Part shown: piece after piece, positions 56,619 through 64,000 of the stretch | Layout of the letters: each line of letters opens with the position of its first letter | How positions within the stretch are numbered: position 1 is the first letter of the stretch | NCBI RefSeq assembly: GCF_002441715.1 | Contig: NZ_JXJX01000005.1 | Coordinates: 68,595-132,594 of the forward strand | Direction of reading: 5' to 3' | Source of the DNA: Pseudolactococcus plantarum | GTDB taxonomy: Bacteria; Bacillota; Bacilli; Lactobacillales; Streptococcaceae | DNA length: 64,000 nucleotides | Program-made: the position numbers and the translations under genes | The notes under the pieces: generated by a model | What the model was told of the DNA's origin: nothing | What the model saw: only the letters and a program-made list of their open reading frames with translations | Database searches by the model: none

Positions 56619-56647
56619 AGTATATCATGGTAACCCTAATCTGTCAA
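56619..56647 (-). promoter_or_regulatory. rpsD promoter
   Basis: TTGACA (56642-56647), a 17-base spacer and TATACT (56619-56624). The -35 lies inside the end of the upstream methyltransferase gene. Confidence 0.85.
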
Positions 56648-57364
56648 GGAGAACATTAAAATACCAGCCGCTACAGCAACATTTAAAGATTCTGCTTGTC
56701 CCGGCATCGAGATATGTGCTAAGATATCCGCCGTATTTGCTGTTTCAGTCGTAATACCTGATCCCTCATTTCCCATAATCAAGGCAAATTTTTCAGGTGT
56801 TTTAATCGTTTTATAATCTACTGATTCATCAGATAAGGTTGTCGCAATGACAGCAACATCTGCATCTGCTAACTGTTGATAACAGGTAAGTGCCTCTACA
56901 TCTTGAACAACAGGTAAATGAAACTGTGAGCCTTGCATGGTTCTAAGGACTTTTGGCGAGTAAACATCTGCACTGCCTTTAGTCAATACCACACCAGAGA
57001 ACCCTGCTGCATCTGCAGTACGGATCATCGTGCCAACATTTCCCGGGTCTTGCACGTTTTCTAAAATGAGTAATTTTGTAAACAAACTAGGTACGAGTTG
57101 ATCAGATGGTAAACTGACTTCTGTTATAATCCCTTGAGGCGTTTCGGCATCCGATAAAAATTTCATTACCTCATCAGATACAAGTGTCACATCTGGTAAA
57201 TGACCAAATTTTTCTGTCACAAAAACTTGCTTAATCTCAGCATCAGATTGGCAAGCTTCTTCATATAAATGGACACCTTCTACTAAATAAGTATCGACTC
57301 TATTTTTTTTCTTGTAAAGTTTTTTCGCATTTTTGATGCGTGCATTATCTTTTGATGTGATCAT
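56636..57364 (-). CDS. SpoU/TrmH-family RNA methyltransferase
   Basis: The 242-residue protein has an N-terminal substrate-binding domain (KDNARIKNAKKLYKKK) and the SPOUT knot with LLILENVQDPGNVGTMIRTADAAGF, ALIMGNEGSGIT and SMPGQAESLNVAVAAGILM. It methylates a 2'-OH of rRNA or tRNA; RlmB-like function is likely but the target is not shown. ATG 57364 has GGAG eight bases upstream; earlier codons are rejected. It lies upstream of rpsD, whose promoter overlaps its end. Confidence 0.9.
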   Translation of the reverse strand: MITSKDNARIKNAKKLYKKKNRVDTYLVEGVHLYEEACQSDAEIKQVFVTEKFGHLPDVTLVSDEVMKFLSDAETPQGIITEVSLPSDQLVPSLFTKLLILENVQDPGNVGTMIRTADAAGFSGVVLTKGSADVYSPKVLRTMQGSQFHLPVVQDVEALTCYQQLADADVAVIATTLSDESVDYKTIKTPEKFALIMGNEGSGITTETANTADILAHISMPGQAESLNVAVAAGILMFSLTD

Positions 57365-57452
57365 TTCCATTGCTCCATTATATCTGTAATACAAGGTTAC
57401 TGTCAATAGCTAACCCCATTAGTAATATACTAGCGATGCTATATTTCCTCAT

Positions 57453-57502
57453 AAAAAAATATCTTGATAAAGGACGGTTTGATCCTTTATAGCAAGATAT
57501 TT
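57453..57502 (-). terminator. Terminator of the nrtR-nadR-pnuC operon
   Basis: AAATATCTTG-ATAAAGGA pairs with TCCTTTAT-CAAGATATTT with a two-base bulge, followed by T residues on the minus strand. Confidence 0.8.
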
Positions 57503-57527
57503 ATTTTTATCTAATCGTACCGATAGT

Positions 57528-58280
57528 CTATTTTTCTCCAGCAGCGGTTTTATGAAACCAGATATATGCGCCATACACAGCATTAACTAGCATGGCGATT
57601 TGTAAGATAAACATCCCAAACACTGAATTACCTGTACTTTGCCATGTATTAAACCAAATGATGACATTGATTGCGTCTATTAATAACCAACCGATCCATT
57701 GACTACGGTAACCATACGTCATTAACAGTTGACTAATGATCGCTAGTGGTAATAATGTCGCATCTAAAACAATTTGTTGGCCGCCAAGATGATGACTTGT
57801 CAATAAAACTAAACCATAGAGTATAGCGAAGCCAAGAATAGCAATCATCGCGCGAGTCATTGTGATTTTTTTAGGTGTGACTTCTGCTTTATGCGTTGAT
57901 AGCATATCTTTTTGCCAAGCATAAATACCGATAAATTGCATGATGAGATAGTAACTTTGTGAAAAAACATCCCCTACTAAACGTGTTTGTGCCGCAACAA
58001 TTAGCCAAAAAACAGTTGCAATAATCCCAAATGTAAAATTGGTCAAACGGCCTCTATTGACTAAAATCAAGTTCATAATCGTAACGACACCTACGATCAA
58101 AGATAAGATACTCATGGTATCAAAGGTACCTGAAAATATAAAAGCGACGACTTGTGACACAAGTAAGATAGCAAGTAAGAGATAGTCTTGACGTGAGAGT
58201 GATCCTAATTCTTGGAAGACGACTTTAGGCGTTAAACATTTTTTTAATCCGATAGCTAAAGTGCTGAGTTTTGTATGCAT
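57528..58280 (-). CDS. pnuC: Nicotinamide riboside transporter PnuC
   Basis: PnuC carries nicotinamide riboside across the membrane, where NadR phosphorylates it. The 250-residue protein has about seven membrane segments and PnuC features GVVTIMNLILVNRGRLTNF, SQSYYLIMQFIGIYAWQK and QWIGWLLIDAINVIIWF. It lies 18 bases after nadR, which supports the NAD-salvage assignment. Confidence 0.93.
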   Translation of the reverse strand: MHTKLSTLAIGLKKCLTPKVVFQELGSLSRQDYLLLAILLVSQVVAFIFSGTFDTMSILSLIVGVVTIMNLILVNRGRLTNFTFGIIATVFWLIVAAQTRLVGDVFSQSYYLIMQFIGIYAWQKDMLSTHKAEVTPKKITMTRAMIAILGFAILYGLVLLTSHHLGGQQIVLDATLLPLAIISQLLMTYGYRSQWIGWLLIDAINVIIWFNTWQSTGNSVFGMFILQIAMLVNAVYGAYIWFHKTAAGEK

Positions 58281-58298
58281 AATCTTTTCCTCTATTTT

Positions 58299-59432
58299 TC
58301 ATTGTAGGTGCTCTATTTTGATGTTTAAATGTGTTTCTAAAGCTTGTACGGCCTGTTGGTACCTGAGATAAAATCCTTCTTGGGGTGTTTGACCTTCTTG
58401 ATCTAATAAAACAATCTTGTCTTCAAACCCATACTGTTTAAAATACCACATGAGTTTCTGATGATAGTCATGTCGGCTATTTTCCCATTCCATATTCCGA
58501 AAGCCATCATCGACATAGGCTGTAACTGGAGGGATTACTAAAATTAAATCAAATGTCTCTTTGGCGATTGTAATGTCAAATAAATCATTCAGCTGTTCAT
58601 TTTCTGTTTTCGATAAATACAAGTCAGCATAGGCTTTAGTTACAATCGCATCTGTATCAAAAAATGTGACACCGTTATTAGATGGGCTACAAATTTCATT
58701 ATAATTGGCACGACTTTGTCCGATGATAAAATTTGCATAATCACTTGCAGTCAACTCTTCATCTGTGATGTTAGCCGTCTCTTCATATAATCTAGCATAT
58801 TCTTCAGAAAATGGTGCATTGATAGAGCGTGCCAAGCGTCGCACTAACGTTGATTTACCGGTACTAGCTGACCCTGCAATGATTACTTTCTTTGTAAAAT
58901 GACGTCTAAAGACACGATTGATTTTTTCCCAATGTCTAACAGGATTTTCTCGAATTTCAGTAGCTGATATGGCAATACTCTTTCTATTTTGAAGTGCGAC
59001 CTGAACATTTTGAGGTAATCTTTTTTCAAGTTCTACTTGATATTCTGGTTCACTCACATAAATCGTAAAGTTAGTTGCTTCAAACACACCTTCGATATTT
59101 AAGGCAATACTTCTAAGCAAGTGTAATGTCCATTCATCCCAGCCTTGTGGATATGTTGGGATGTCATTTTCATTCAACATCGCAACGCGTAAGTTAGCTT
59201 CGTCATTATAGGCTTCTCTCAGATAGCGAAATCGCTTTTCTAGAGATAAACCAATCTTATCGCCACGATCACCATCACTGCCTGAGACGATAACAAGCGC
59301 TGCATCATGGTTCATCAAAGATTTATAGATTAATTGTTGGTGTCCAACATGGAGCGGTGCAAAAGTGCCAAAAGTAATGCCAATGTGCTGTCCTGTTAGT
59401 TTTCGCTTACTAATATTATTAATTTCCATCAT
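58299..59432 (-). CDS. nadR: NadR: NMN adenylyltransferase / ribosylnicotinamide kinase
   Basis: The bifunctional enzyme phosphorylates nicotinamide riboside to NMN and adenylates NMN to NAD. The 377-residue product has the nucleotidyltransferase motif GTFAPLHVGHQ near residue 22 and ISATEIRENP, then a P-loop kinase domain with GSASTGKSTLVRRLA near 187. It lacks the N-terminal repressor domain of enterobacterial NadR; control here is probably by the NrtR gene upstream. Two adjacent ATGs (59432, 59429) follow AGAGGA. Confidence 0.93.
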   Translation of the reverse strand: MMEINNISKRKLTGQHIGITFGTFAPLHVGHQQLIYKSLMNHDAALVIVSGSDGDRGDKIGLSLEKRFRYLREAYNDEANLRVAMLNENDIPTYPQGWDEWTLHLLRSIALNIEGVFEATNFTIYVSEPEYQVELEKRLPQNVQVALQNRKSIAISATEIRENPVRHWEKINRVFRRHFTKKVIIAGSASTGKSTLVRRLARSINAPFSEEYARLYEETANITDEELTASDYANFIIGQSRANYNEICSPSNNGVTFFDTDAIVTKAYADLYLSKTENEQLNDLFDITIAKETFDLILVIPPVTAYVDDGFRNMEWENSRHDYHQKLMWYFKQYGFEDKIVLLDQEGQTPQEGFYLRYQQAVQALETHLNIKIEHLQ

Positions 59433-59500
59433 TTGTTCCTCTTGTTATCTTCCTAGACTACTCTACTACTCAGCAGTAAATCGACTATAGAGATGTCTTA

Positions 59501-60286
59501 TCAGCTTCTAAAACGCAAAATCTTTTTAGGTCTACCTGGTTTTTGGGGATTTTGTTCAAACAACCCTGTATCCATCAAGATTGGATTATTTTTAACATAG
59601 GTTTTCACAAAATTACCAGTCGAATAGTCTTCGAATTTTGTATCAAAGTGCTTTAAGACGACTAGGGCATCTGTCGAGATAAATGTTTCACCTAAGACAC
59701 GCAGAATATCCGGTGTCACATCTAAACTCTCTTTAATACGCTTAAAAGTAGCCAACACGATTGCTTTATGGTCAAATGCTAAATCATCTAAGGTAACCGT
59801 TTCATCAGGATGCTTAAATGCTAATTCATTTTCTGCAGTATGCGTTATGGTAAACCACTTGGCTTGCAACGCATCATCTCCTGCTTGTGGTGAGACAAAA
59901 GGATATAGAAATGTCGCGTGAGCAATCGAGATGATCCATTGTCTAGGGTCTCGTTTTGGATCTGTAAATGCACCAATTTGCCACATTTGTCTATTATCTG
60001 TAATCCTGACACCTGTCTCTTCAGTCGTCTCACGTAATGCAGCTGCTTTAGCTGATTCAGTCGGCTCTACAAATCCACCAACCAAAGCGAATTTTCCTTT
60101 AAAGGGATGCGCTTTTCTCTCAATTAGCAGAATTTTTAATTGCTCATCTGATGGATCAAACCCAAAGATAAGGTTATCGACTGTCATCGCAGGTTTGTCA
60201 TAACTGCCCCAATCTTGTGTTTTGTACCATGCGAGATACTCTGCTTCACTGGCTTTTGTTTCATAGTATCGTTTATCTTTTTTCAT
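59501..60286 (-). CDS. nrtR: NrtR-family Nudix regulator of NAD metabolism
   Basis: The 261-residue protein joins a Nudix domain with the complete box GX5EX7REX2EEXG (in GGFVEPTESAKAAALRETTEETGV, split by motif) to a C-terminal winged-helix domain (about 165-261). NrtR binds ADP-ribose as an effector in known systems. ATG 60286 begins MKKDKRYYETK; a further in-frame codon at 60325 is before the promoter. It is the first gene of nrtR-nadR-pnuC. A palindromic operator overlaps its promoter. There is no SD, and the start point coincides with the ATG. Confidence 0.9.
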   Translation of the reverse strand: MKKDKRYYETKASEAEYLAWYKTQDWGSYDKPAMTVDNLIFGFDPSDEQLKILLIERKAHPFKGKFALVGGFVEPTESAKAAALRETTEETGVRITDNRQMWQIGAFTDPKRDPRQWIISIAHATFLYPFVSPQAGDDALQAKWFTITHTAENELAFKHPDETVTLDDLAFDHKAIVLATFKRIKESLDVTPDILRVLGETFISTDALVVLKHFDTKFEDYSTGNFVKTYVKNNPILMDTGLFEQNPQKPGRPKKILRFRS

Positions 60287-60322
60287 AATAAAAGTATAAC
60301 ATACTTTTATTAGAGGTGTCAA
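60287..60322 (-). promoter_or_regulatory. nrtR promoter and operator
   Basis: TTGACA (60317-60322), an 18-base spacer and TATACT (60293-60298). A perfect palindrome with arms AATAAAAGTAT (60287-60297) and ATACTTTTATT (60301-60311) around three bases covers the -10, suggesting autorepression by NrtR. Confidence 0.82.
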
Positions 60323-60404
60323 CACCTAAGTTGATAAAAAATAATCTAGTCATTATACCCTAATCAACTTTTTCATGCTTATCTCAGCCTATCTTAGCCA
60401 CTTT

Positions 60405-60413
60405 TGATATAAT
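60405..60413 (+). promoter_or_regulatory. Extended -10 of the acylphosphatase gene
   Basis: TGATATAAT, 38 bases before the start codon. No clear -35. Confidence 0.6.
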
Positions 60414-60450
60414 TTAATCAAACACACTAGATCAAAGGAAGGTAAGTCAT

Positions 60451-60726
60451 ATGTATAAAGTGACCTTGATTGCGACAGGACGTGTACAAGGGGTAGGGTT
60501 TCGCTATGCGACATTTCAATTAGCCAATCAACTGGGTATCAAAGGCACTGTCAAGAATATGGATGATGGCTCTGTCTTAATTCAAGCACAGGCTGATGAT
60601 AAACTGAAACTTCAAAAATTTATCAGTGATATCCGAAAATCCCCTACACCCTTTGGTAAAGTCAGCTATCTAGATGTCAAATTAGCAAATTTTTCAGATT
60701 TTGATGACTTTAACATGCTTAACTAA
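60451..60726 (+). CDS. acyP: Acylphosphatase
   Basis: The enzyme hydrolyses acyl phosphates. The 91-residue ferredoxin-fold protein has the active-site loop ATGRVQGVGFRYA with the catalytic Arg, and the Asn of GTVKNMDDGSV. It is a single gene, SD GGAAGG upstream, and ends with a very strong terminator. Confidence 0.94.
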   Translation: MYKVTLIATGRVQGVGFRYATFQLANQLGIKGTVKNMDDGSVLIQAQADDKLKLQKFISDIRKSPTPFGKVSYLDVKLANFSDFDDFNMLN

Positions 60727-60728
60727 AT

Positions 60729-60766
60729 AAACCCCCACCTCACTTTATGTTGAGGTGGGGGTTTTT
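60729..60766 (+). terminator. Terminator of acyP
   Basis: A perfect 14-bp stem (AAACCCCCACCTCA with TGAGGTGGGGGTTT), eight-base loop and T run. Confidence 0.9.
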
Positions 60767-60814
60767 CTATATAACATCGTGAGACAAGCTGAGCGCTTAA
60801 ACTCACTAACCGAG

Positions 60815-61684
60815 TCACAGATAGTGCTCCATCATGGTATTGGCAACAAATGGTTTATTCATCGTATAGATATGTACGCCATCAACGCCTCTTGCCAATA
60901 AATCATCTATTTGTTTACAGGCATATTCCATCCCTGCTTTTTGTAAATCATCTGGTGAATCTTTATATTTATTCACAATCTTGATTAACCGCGTTGGGAG
61001 ACTTGCTCCGAAAAATATCATCCGTTCAATTTGAGATTTTTGAAGCACTGGCATAATACCTGCAGCGATAGGTGCTTCAATTCCTGAATGTCTGATATAA
61101 TCGTTTAATCTTAAGAATTTTTCATTATCAAAGAAGAGCTGGCTGACAAATAGATTGGCACCCGCTTCATATTTTCGCTTGACATGCTCTATATTTTCTA
61201 CCTCTAGGGCACTATTAACATGACCTTCTGGGTAGATAGCCGCAGCAACATCAAAATCACCATTTTTTTTGATGTCTTCAATTAATTCATAAGCATAATG
61301 GTAGTCATCAGGTAACTTGCTAATCTCAGCACCAACAGGCCTATCTCCTCTTAAGGCTAGGATATTATTAACGTTCTTTGCTTTAATATCGCTGAGTATT
61401 TTTGAGATTTCTTCTGGATCATTATTAATCGATGTTAGGTGGTGCATCGTTTCAATCCCGTAATCTTTCTTGATTTTTTCAGCAATTTTTAGGGTTTTAT
61501 TCTCCTGAGTAGCACTCCCCATCGCACCATAGGTCACACTAATAAAATCAGGTTTATGGGTCAATCCTGCAACTGTCTTATAAATCGTCTCAACCCCAGC
61601 ATCGGTTTTGGGCGGAAAAATCTCTAGTGATATAACAGCTTTGTCTTTTTTATTTTTTGTTTTATAGATATCGGTTATTTTCAT
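60815..61684 (-). CDS. metF: Methylenetetrahydrofolate reductase
   Basis: MetF reduces 5,10-methylene-tetrahydrofolate to 5-methyl-tetrahydrofolate for methionine synthesis, using FAD. The 289-residue TIM barrel has SLEIFPPKTDAGVET with the catalytic Glu, FISVTYGAMGS, NILALRGDRP, IYPEGHVNS and FVSQLFFDNEKFLR. Length is normal. No metE or metH lies in this window. It follows pabBC by about 70 bases. Confidence 0.94.
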   Translation of the reverse strand: MKITDIYKTKNKKDKAVISLEIFPPKTDAGVETIYKTVAGLTHKPDFISVTYGAMGSATQENKTLKIAEKIKKDYGIETMHHLTSINNDPEEISKILSDIKAKNVNNILALRGDRPVGAEISKLPDDYHYAYELIEDIKKNGDFDVAAAIYPEGHVNSALEVENIEHVKRKYEAGANLFVSQLFFDNEKFLRLNDYIRHSGIEAPIAAGIMPVLQKSQIERMIFFGASLPTRLIKIVNKYKDSPDDLQKAGMEYACKQIDDLLARGVDGVHIYTMNKPFVANTMMEHYL

Positions 61685-61753
61685 AACACTATTCTAACAG
61701 CTTTTGTTATAGTTTAAAACTTGTTAAAAATAGGTGTTTGTTATAGCTTAAAG

Positions 61754-63364
61754 TTATACCAAAATAACTTCTTGTATCCCTTGTACAGCGTTACAACAGA
61801 AAATTTTATCTGCATTTAGTAAATCTGAGTGATATAATACTTGTTCTTGACACTTACCACTACTGATCAAGTAGTCTCGATAGATACCTGGTAATAAACC
61901 ACTTGAAACTGGTGGCGTTAGCCATTGACCATTTATTTCTAGCACAACATTTGCCCTAGACATTTCTGTTAATTCGCCACGTTCATTAAAAAAAAGTTCA
62001 TCTTTTAAATTGTAATACGGTCGATAACTTGACTTATGATACAAAAAGTCCTGTTTGCTATCTACACGCATAGGAGAAATCGTGACTTTATCAAATGGCC
62101 GTGGCGCGCGATAAGTGACGTCAAGCTCTCCCTCGCGAGAAAGCGCAACGCGCATCATCCCATCTTGAGTTGGTAAGTTATCCCATTGCTCCTCTTTAAG
62201 AGTGTAACCATAAACTTTAGCAGATTGTCTTAAGCGAGCTAAATGCTCATCTTTAAATACCAGTTGCCCATTTTCAACTTTTATCGTCTCAATTAACTTA
62301 GGGTCATCTTGTAAAAACTGTGTTTTTGCTTGTGTTTCTAGCCATTCATCACTTGTCTCTGAATCCCACACGATGGCACCACCTACGCGATATTTAAAAT
62401 TTGGACTAGCTGTTTGTCGCTGTAAAATACGAATAGGCACGCTAAATATCTGTTTAGTGGGACTAAGGAAGCCAACAGCACCACAATAAATATCTCTAGA
62501 TCCCTGCTCAATCTGATCAATAAGCGACATGGTAGATAACTTAGGTGCCCCTGTTACTGAGCCATTAGGAAAAAGCGCAGCTAAAATAGCATATAAAGAT
62601 GTCCCTGCTAGCAAGTCCGCTTCTATTTGAGACGTCATCTGGTGGACAGTCGGATGTGTTTCCACATCAAATAATTTTGTGACCGCTACGCTCCCATTTT
62701 TCGCAATACGTCCGATATCATTTCTCATCAAGTCAACGATCATCACATTTTCAGCTTTATTTTTGATATCAGTCTTTAAAAAATTAATCAGAGCTGCATC
62801 TTCTTCAGGTGACTGCCCACGTTTGACAGTGCCTTTCATAGGACGTGTGATGATATGCTGATCCTCAATTTCAAAAAAAAGTTCAGGCGAAAAACTTAAT
62901 AAAGTATCATACTCATTTTTAATAAACGTATTATACGGCGTCTTTTGCCGTGTTAGTAAGTACTCATACAGCTCAAACTCATCCCCATCAAATGCAACCT
63001 CATAATCATAGGTATAGTTCACCTCGTAGGTATCACCTTGGCGTTGTGCACGCTTTATCTGATCAATTGCTTCAGCATAGGCTTCAAAACTCAAGGTAGC
63101 CTGTGGTGCTAAACTTATCTTATCGACAGGTTTTGCTTGATAAGGACTGTACCTATCAAAGATTTGAAAATATAAAAGCGGTGTCTGACTAGTGATCATT
63201 TTACCTAAAAAAATATCTTTGGCTTCATAACGAATATAGCCTACAGCGTAATGTGTTGCTTGCCATTTTTCAAGCTCTGATAGGGCAGATATAAAGCTAG
63301 CAGTATCAAAAGCAGTTAGTGTGATAATTGCATCTTCAAATTTTTTATCATCATAAATTATCAT
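61754..63364 (-). CDS. pabB: Aminodeoxychorismate synthase component I fused to aminodeoxychorismate lyase
   Basis: The 536-residue protein makes p-aminobenzoate for folate. Residues 1-340 are a PabB/TrpE chorismate-binding domain with YEVNYTYDYEV, FSPELFFEIEDQ, PMKGTVKRGQSPEEDA and SVTGAPKLSTM. Residues about 355-536 are a PabC-like class IV aminotransferase-fold lyase with the Lys in SSYRPYY-region, FFNERGELTEMSRANVV and SGLLPGIYRDYL. The fusion occurs in many lactic acid bacteria. The glutaminase PabA is not in the window, so it must be supplied elsewhere. Chorismate-binding specificity over TrpE is inferred from the fused lyase. Confidence 0.9.
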   Translation of the reverse strand: MIIYDDKKFEDAIITLTAFDTASFISALSELEKWQATHYAVGYIRYEAKDIFLGKMITSQTPLLYFQIFDRYSPYQAKPVDKISLAPQATLSFEAYAEAIDQIKRAQRQGDTYEVNYTYDYEVAFDGDEFELYEYLLTRQKTPYNTFIKNEYDTLLSFSPELFFEIEDQHIITRPMKGTVKRGQSPEEDAALINFLKTDIKNKAENVMIVDLMRNDIGRIAKNGSVAVTKLFDVETHPTVHQMTSQIEADLLAGTSLYAILAALFPNGSVTGAPKLSTMSLIDQIEQGSRDIYCGAVGFLSPTKQIFSVPIRILQRQTASPNFKYRVGGAIVWDSETSDEWLETQAKTQFLQDDPKLIETIKVENGQLVFKDEHLARLRQSAKVYGYTLKEEQWDNLPTQDGMMRVALSREGELDVTYRAPRPFDKVTISPMRVDSKQDFLYHKSSYRPYYNLKDELFFNERGELTEMSRANVVLEINGQWLTPPVSSGLLPGIYRDYLISSGKCQEQVLYHSDLLNADKIFCCNAVQGIQEVILV

Positions 63365-63436
63365 AGTAGTTTTATTATATCAAAAATTTCCATACAGCTT
63401 TCTACACTTGACTCTACAGTATTGAGCCTAAAAATA

Positions 63437-63462
63437 ACAAAAAAAACTGGTTTTCACCAGTT
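63437..63462 (-). terminator. Terminator overlapping the end of the lysozyme-like gene
   Basis: AACTGGT and ACCAGTT around GAAA, followed on the minus strand by eight T residues. The stop codon TGA lies inside the hairpin. Confidence 0.82.
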
Positions 63463-64000
63463 AAATAATTGAATCAGTCTCATATTCCAACGTACTTCTT
63501 TAGCGTAGAATATGTTTCCGCCATCTTTATAGAGTTTTCCTTTGTTAAACAAAAGAGAATTTATCGTCACATGATAATATTCATCGCCTGTCTTATTCCC
63601 AAGACTAGGCGCAACAACATCTCTAGAATAAGCTTCTGATAATGGTAGTGTATTCTTACCACCATTTTTGGCAATATAATCAACATACGCTTTACCAAAA
63701 TTATAGGCTTGTACACCTGTCCAGATATCAACACCTTTTTCATTGGCGTAAGCTAACACTTCTGTTAAGTTTGTGATACCTTGGTGAATACTGTCCTCTT
63801 CTGTTTCAATCGTTTCATGCGTAGATTCAGTAGATTGCATGACATCCGTATGCTTACCTTTAGTTTCTGTATAAATAATCGCTAGTACTAAATCCCGATT
63901 ACCAGAAACGCCATATTTGTTCAGAGTCTGTGTCACGTAGCCATCATATTGCATGACGCTTTTAACATTTTCGTGTGTCCGATATATCCAAAACCCAACA
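63454..64000 (-). CDS. Lysozyme-like cell-wall hydrolase, 5' end beyond the window
   Basis: The frame is open to the right edge: codons upstream of an internal ATG at 63954 continue as VGFWIYRTHENVKSV, so the gene starts outside and the true N-terminus is missing. The visible 181 residues carry a lysozyme-like fold with the probable catalytic Glu in LAIIYTETKGKHTDVMQS, then GVQAYNFGKAYVDYIAKNG and SLGNKTGDEYYH. Such proteins have an N-terminal membrane anchor and cut peptidoglycan. Family assignment is fairly secure; substrate is inferred. Confidence 0.8.
   Translation of the reverse strand, partial: VGFWIYRTHENVKSVMQYDGYVTQTLNKYGVSGNRDLVLAIIYTETKGKHTDVMQSTESTHETIETEEDSIHQGITNLTEVLAYANEKGVDIWTGVQAYNFGKAYVDYIAKNGGKNTLPLSEAYSRDVVAPSLGNKTGDEYYHVTINSLLFNKGKLYKDGGNIFYAKEVRWNMRLIQLFNW

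Noticed and set aside
1-64000. Prophage, insertion sequence, rRNA or tRNA genes
   Set aside because: I found no transposase, phage structural gene, rRNA motif or tRNA structure by reading; a tRNA scan would settle the last point.

Overview
The window is AT-rich, densely coded chromosomal DNA of a low-GC Gram-positive in the Streptococcaceae, most likely Lactococcus or a close relative (inference). The grounds are a FabT/FabK-type fatty-acid cluster, a class 1A PyrDA dihydroorotate dehydrogenase, an lplL-pdhABCD operon, a PrtM/PrsA foldase lipoprotein, CoiA, PepF and T-box/CTP-attenuator leaders of the Firmicute type. I saw no rRNA, tRNA, CRISPR array, insertion sequence or prophage. Most of the window looks like core genome; the accessory-looking parts are a small ABC transporter at 12.8-14.1 kb, a PTS operon at 38.9-43.6 kb and a few small membrane or exported proteins.

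Layout. 1-435: 5' part of a FAD-dependent protein. 0.5-10.3 kb (minus): the complete type II fatty-acid synthesis cluster fabT-fabH-acpP-fabK-fabD-fabG-fabF-accB-fabZ-accC-accD-accA, with FabT-type operators before fabT and before fabK and a terminator between acpP and fabK. 10.5-12.7 kb (plus): an FMN-dependent NMO-like protein and pyrDA. 12.8-14.1 kb: a compact FtsX-like ABC transporter. 14.3-20.2 kb (minus): lplL-pdhA-pdhB-pdhC-lpd, with a CcpA-type cre upstream. 20.3-31.5 kb: alpha/beta hydrolase, alaS behind a T-box leader shared with a LOR-family gene, prtM, an O-methyltransferase, pepF, coiA, a Gfo/Idh/MocA oxidoreductase and an ion permease. 31.7-38.5 kb: fhs, a SemiSWEET, a glutaredoxin-like gene coupled to a 39-residue peptide that is little more than an LPXTG sorting signal, hup, the ypmS/ypmR pair, degV and hemolysin III.

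38.9-43.6 kb (plus): a PTS operon of the lactose/cellobiose family (IIB, PRD regulator, IIA, unknown four-helix membrane protein, IIC) with no sugar hydrolase. 43.7-51.2 kb: dnaE, a DUF2929 gene, pyrG with a CTP-sensing attenuator, an Eis-type acetyltransferase and truA, which looks leaderless. 51.3-57.4 kb: a MacB-type ABC exporter, azlCD, a Ser-rich lipoprotein, rpsD with a structured leader and an rRNA methyltransferase. 57.5-60.3 kb: the nicotinamide-riboside salvage operon nrtR-nadR-pnuC, with an operator palindrome and an apparently leaderless start. 60.4-64 kb: acylphosphatase, metF, a pabB-pabC fusion and the 3' part of a lysozyme-like gene.

The genes join up in places. Pyruvate dehydrogenase supplies acetyl-CoA to the acc/fab cluster, LplL lipoylates PdhC, and fhs, metF and pabBC all belong to folate/one-carbon metabolism. 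The most unusual items are the mini-LPXTG/glutaredoxin pair, the unexplained PTS membrane protein together with a possible SD-masking switch before its IIC gene, two probable leaderless messages, and a LOR protein placed under alanyl-tRNA T-box control.
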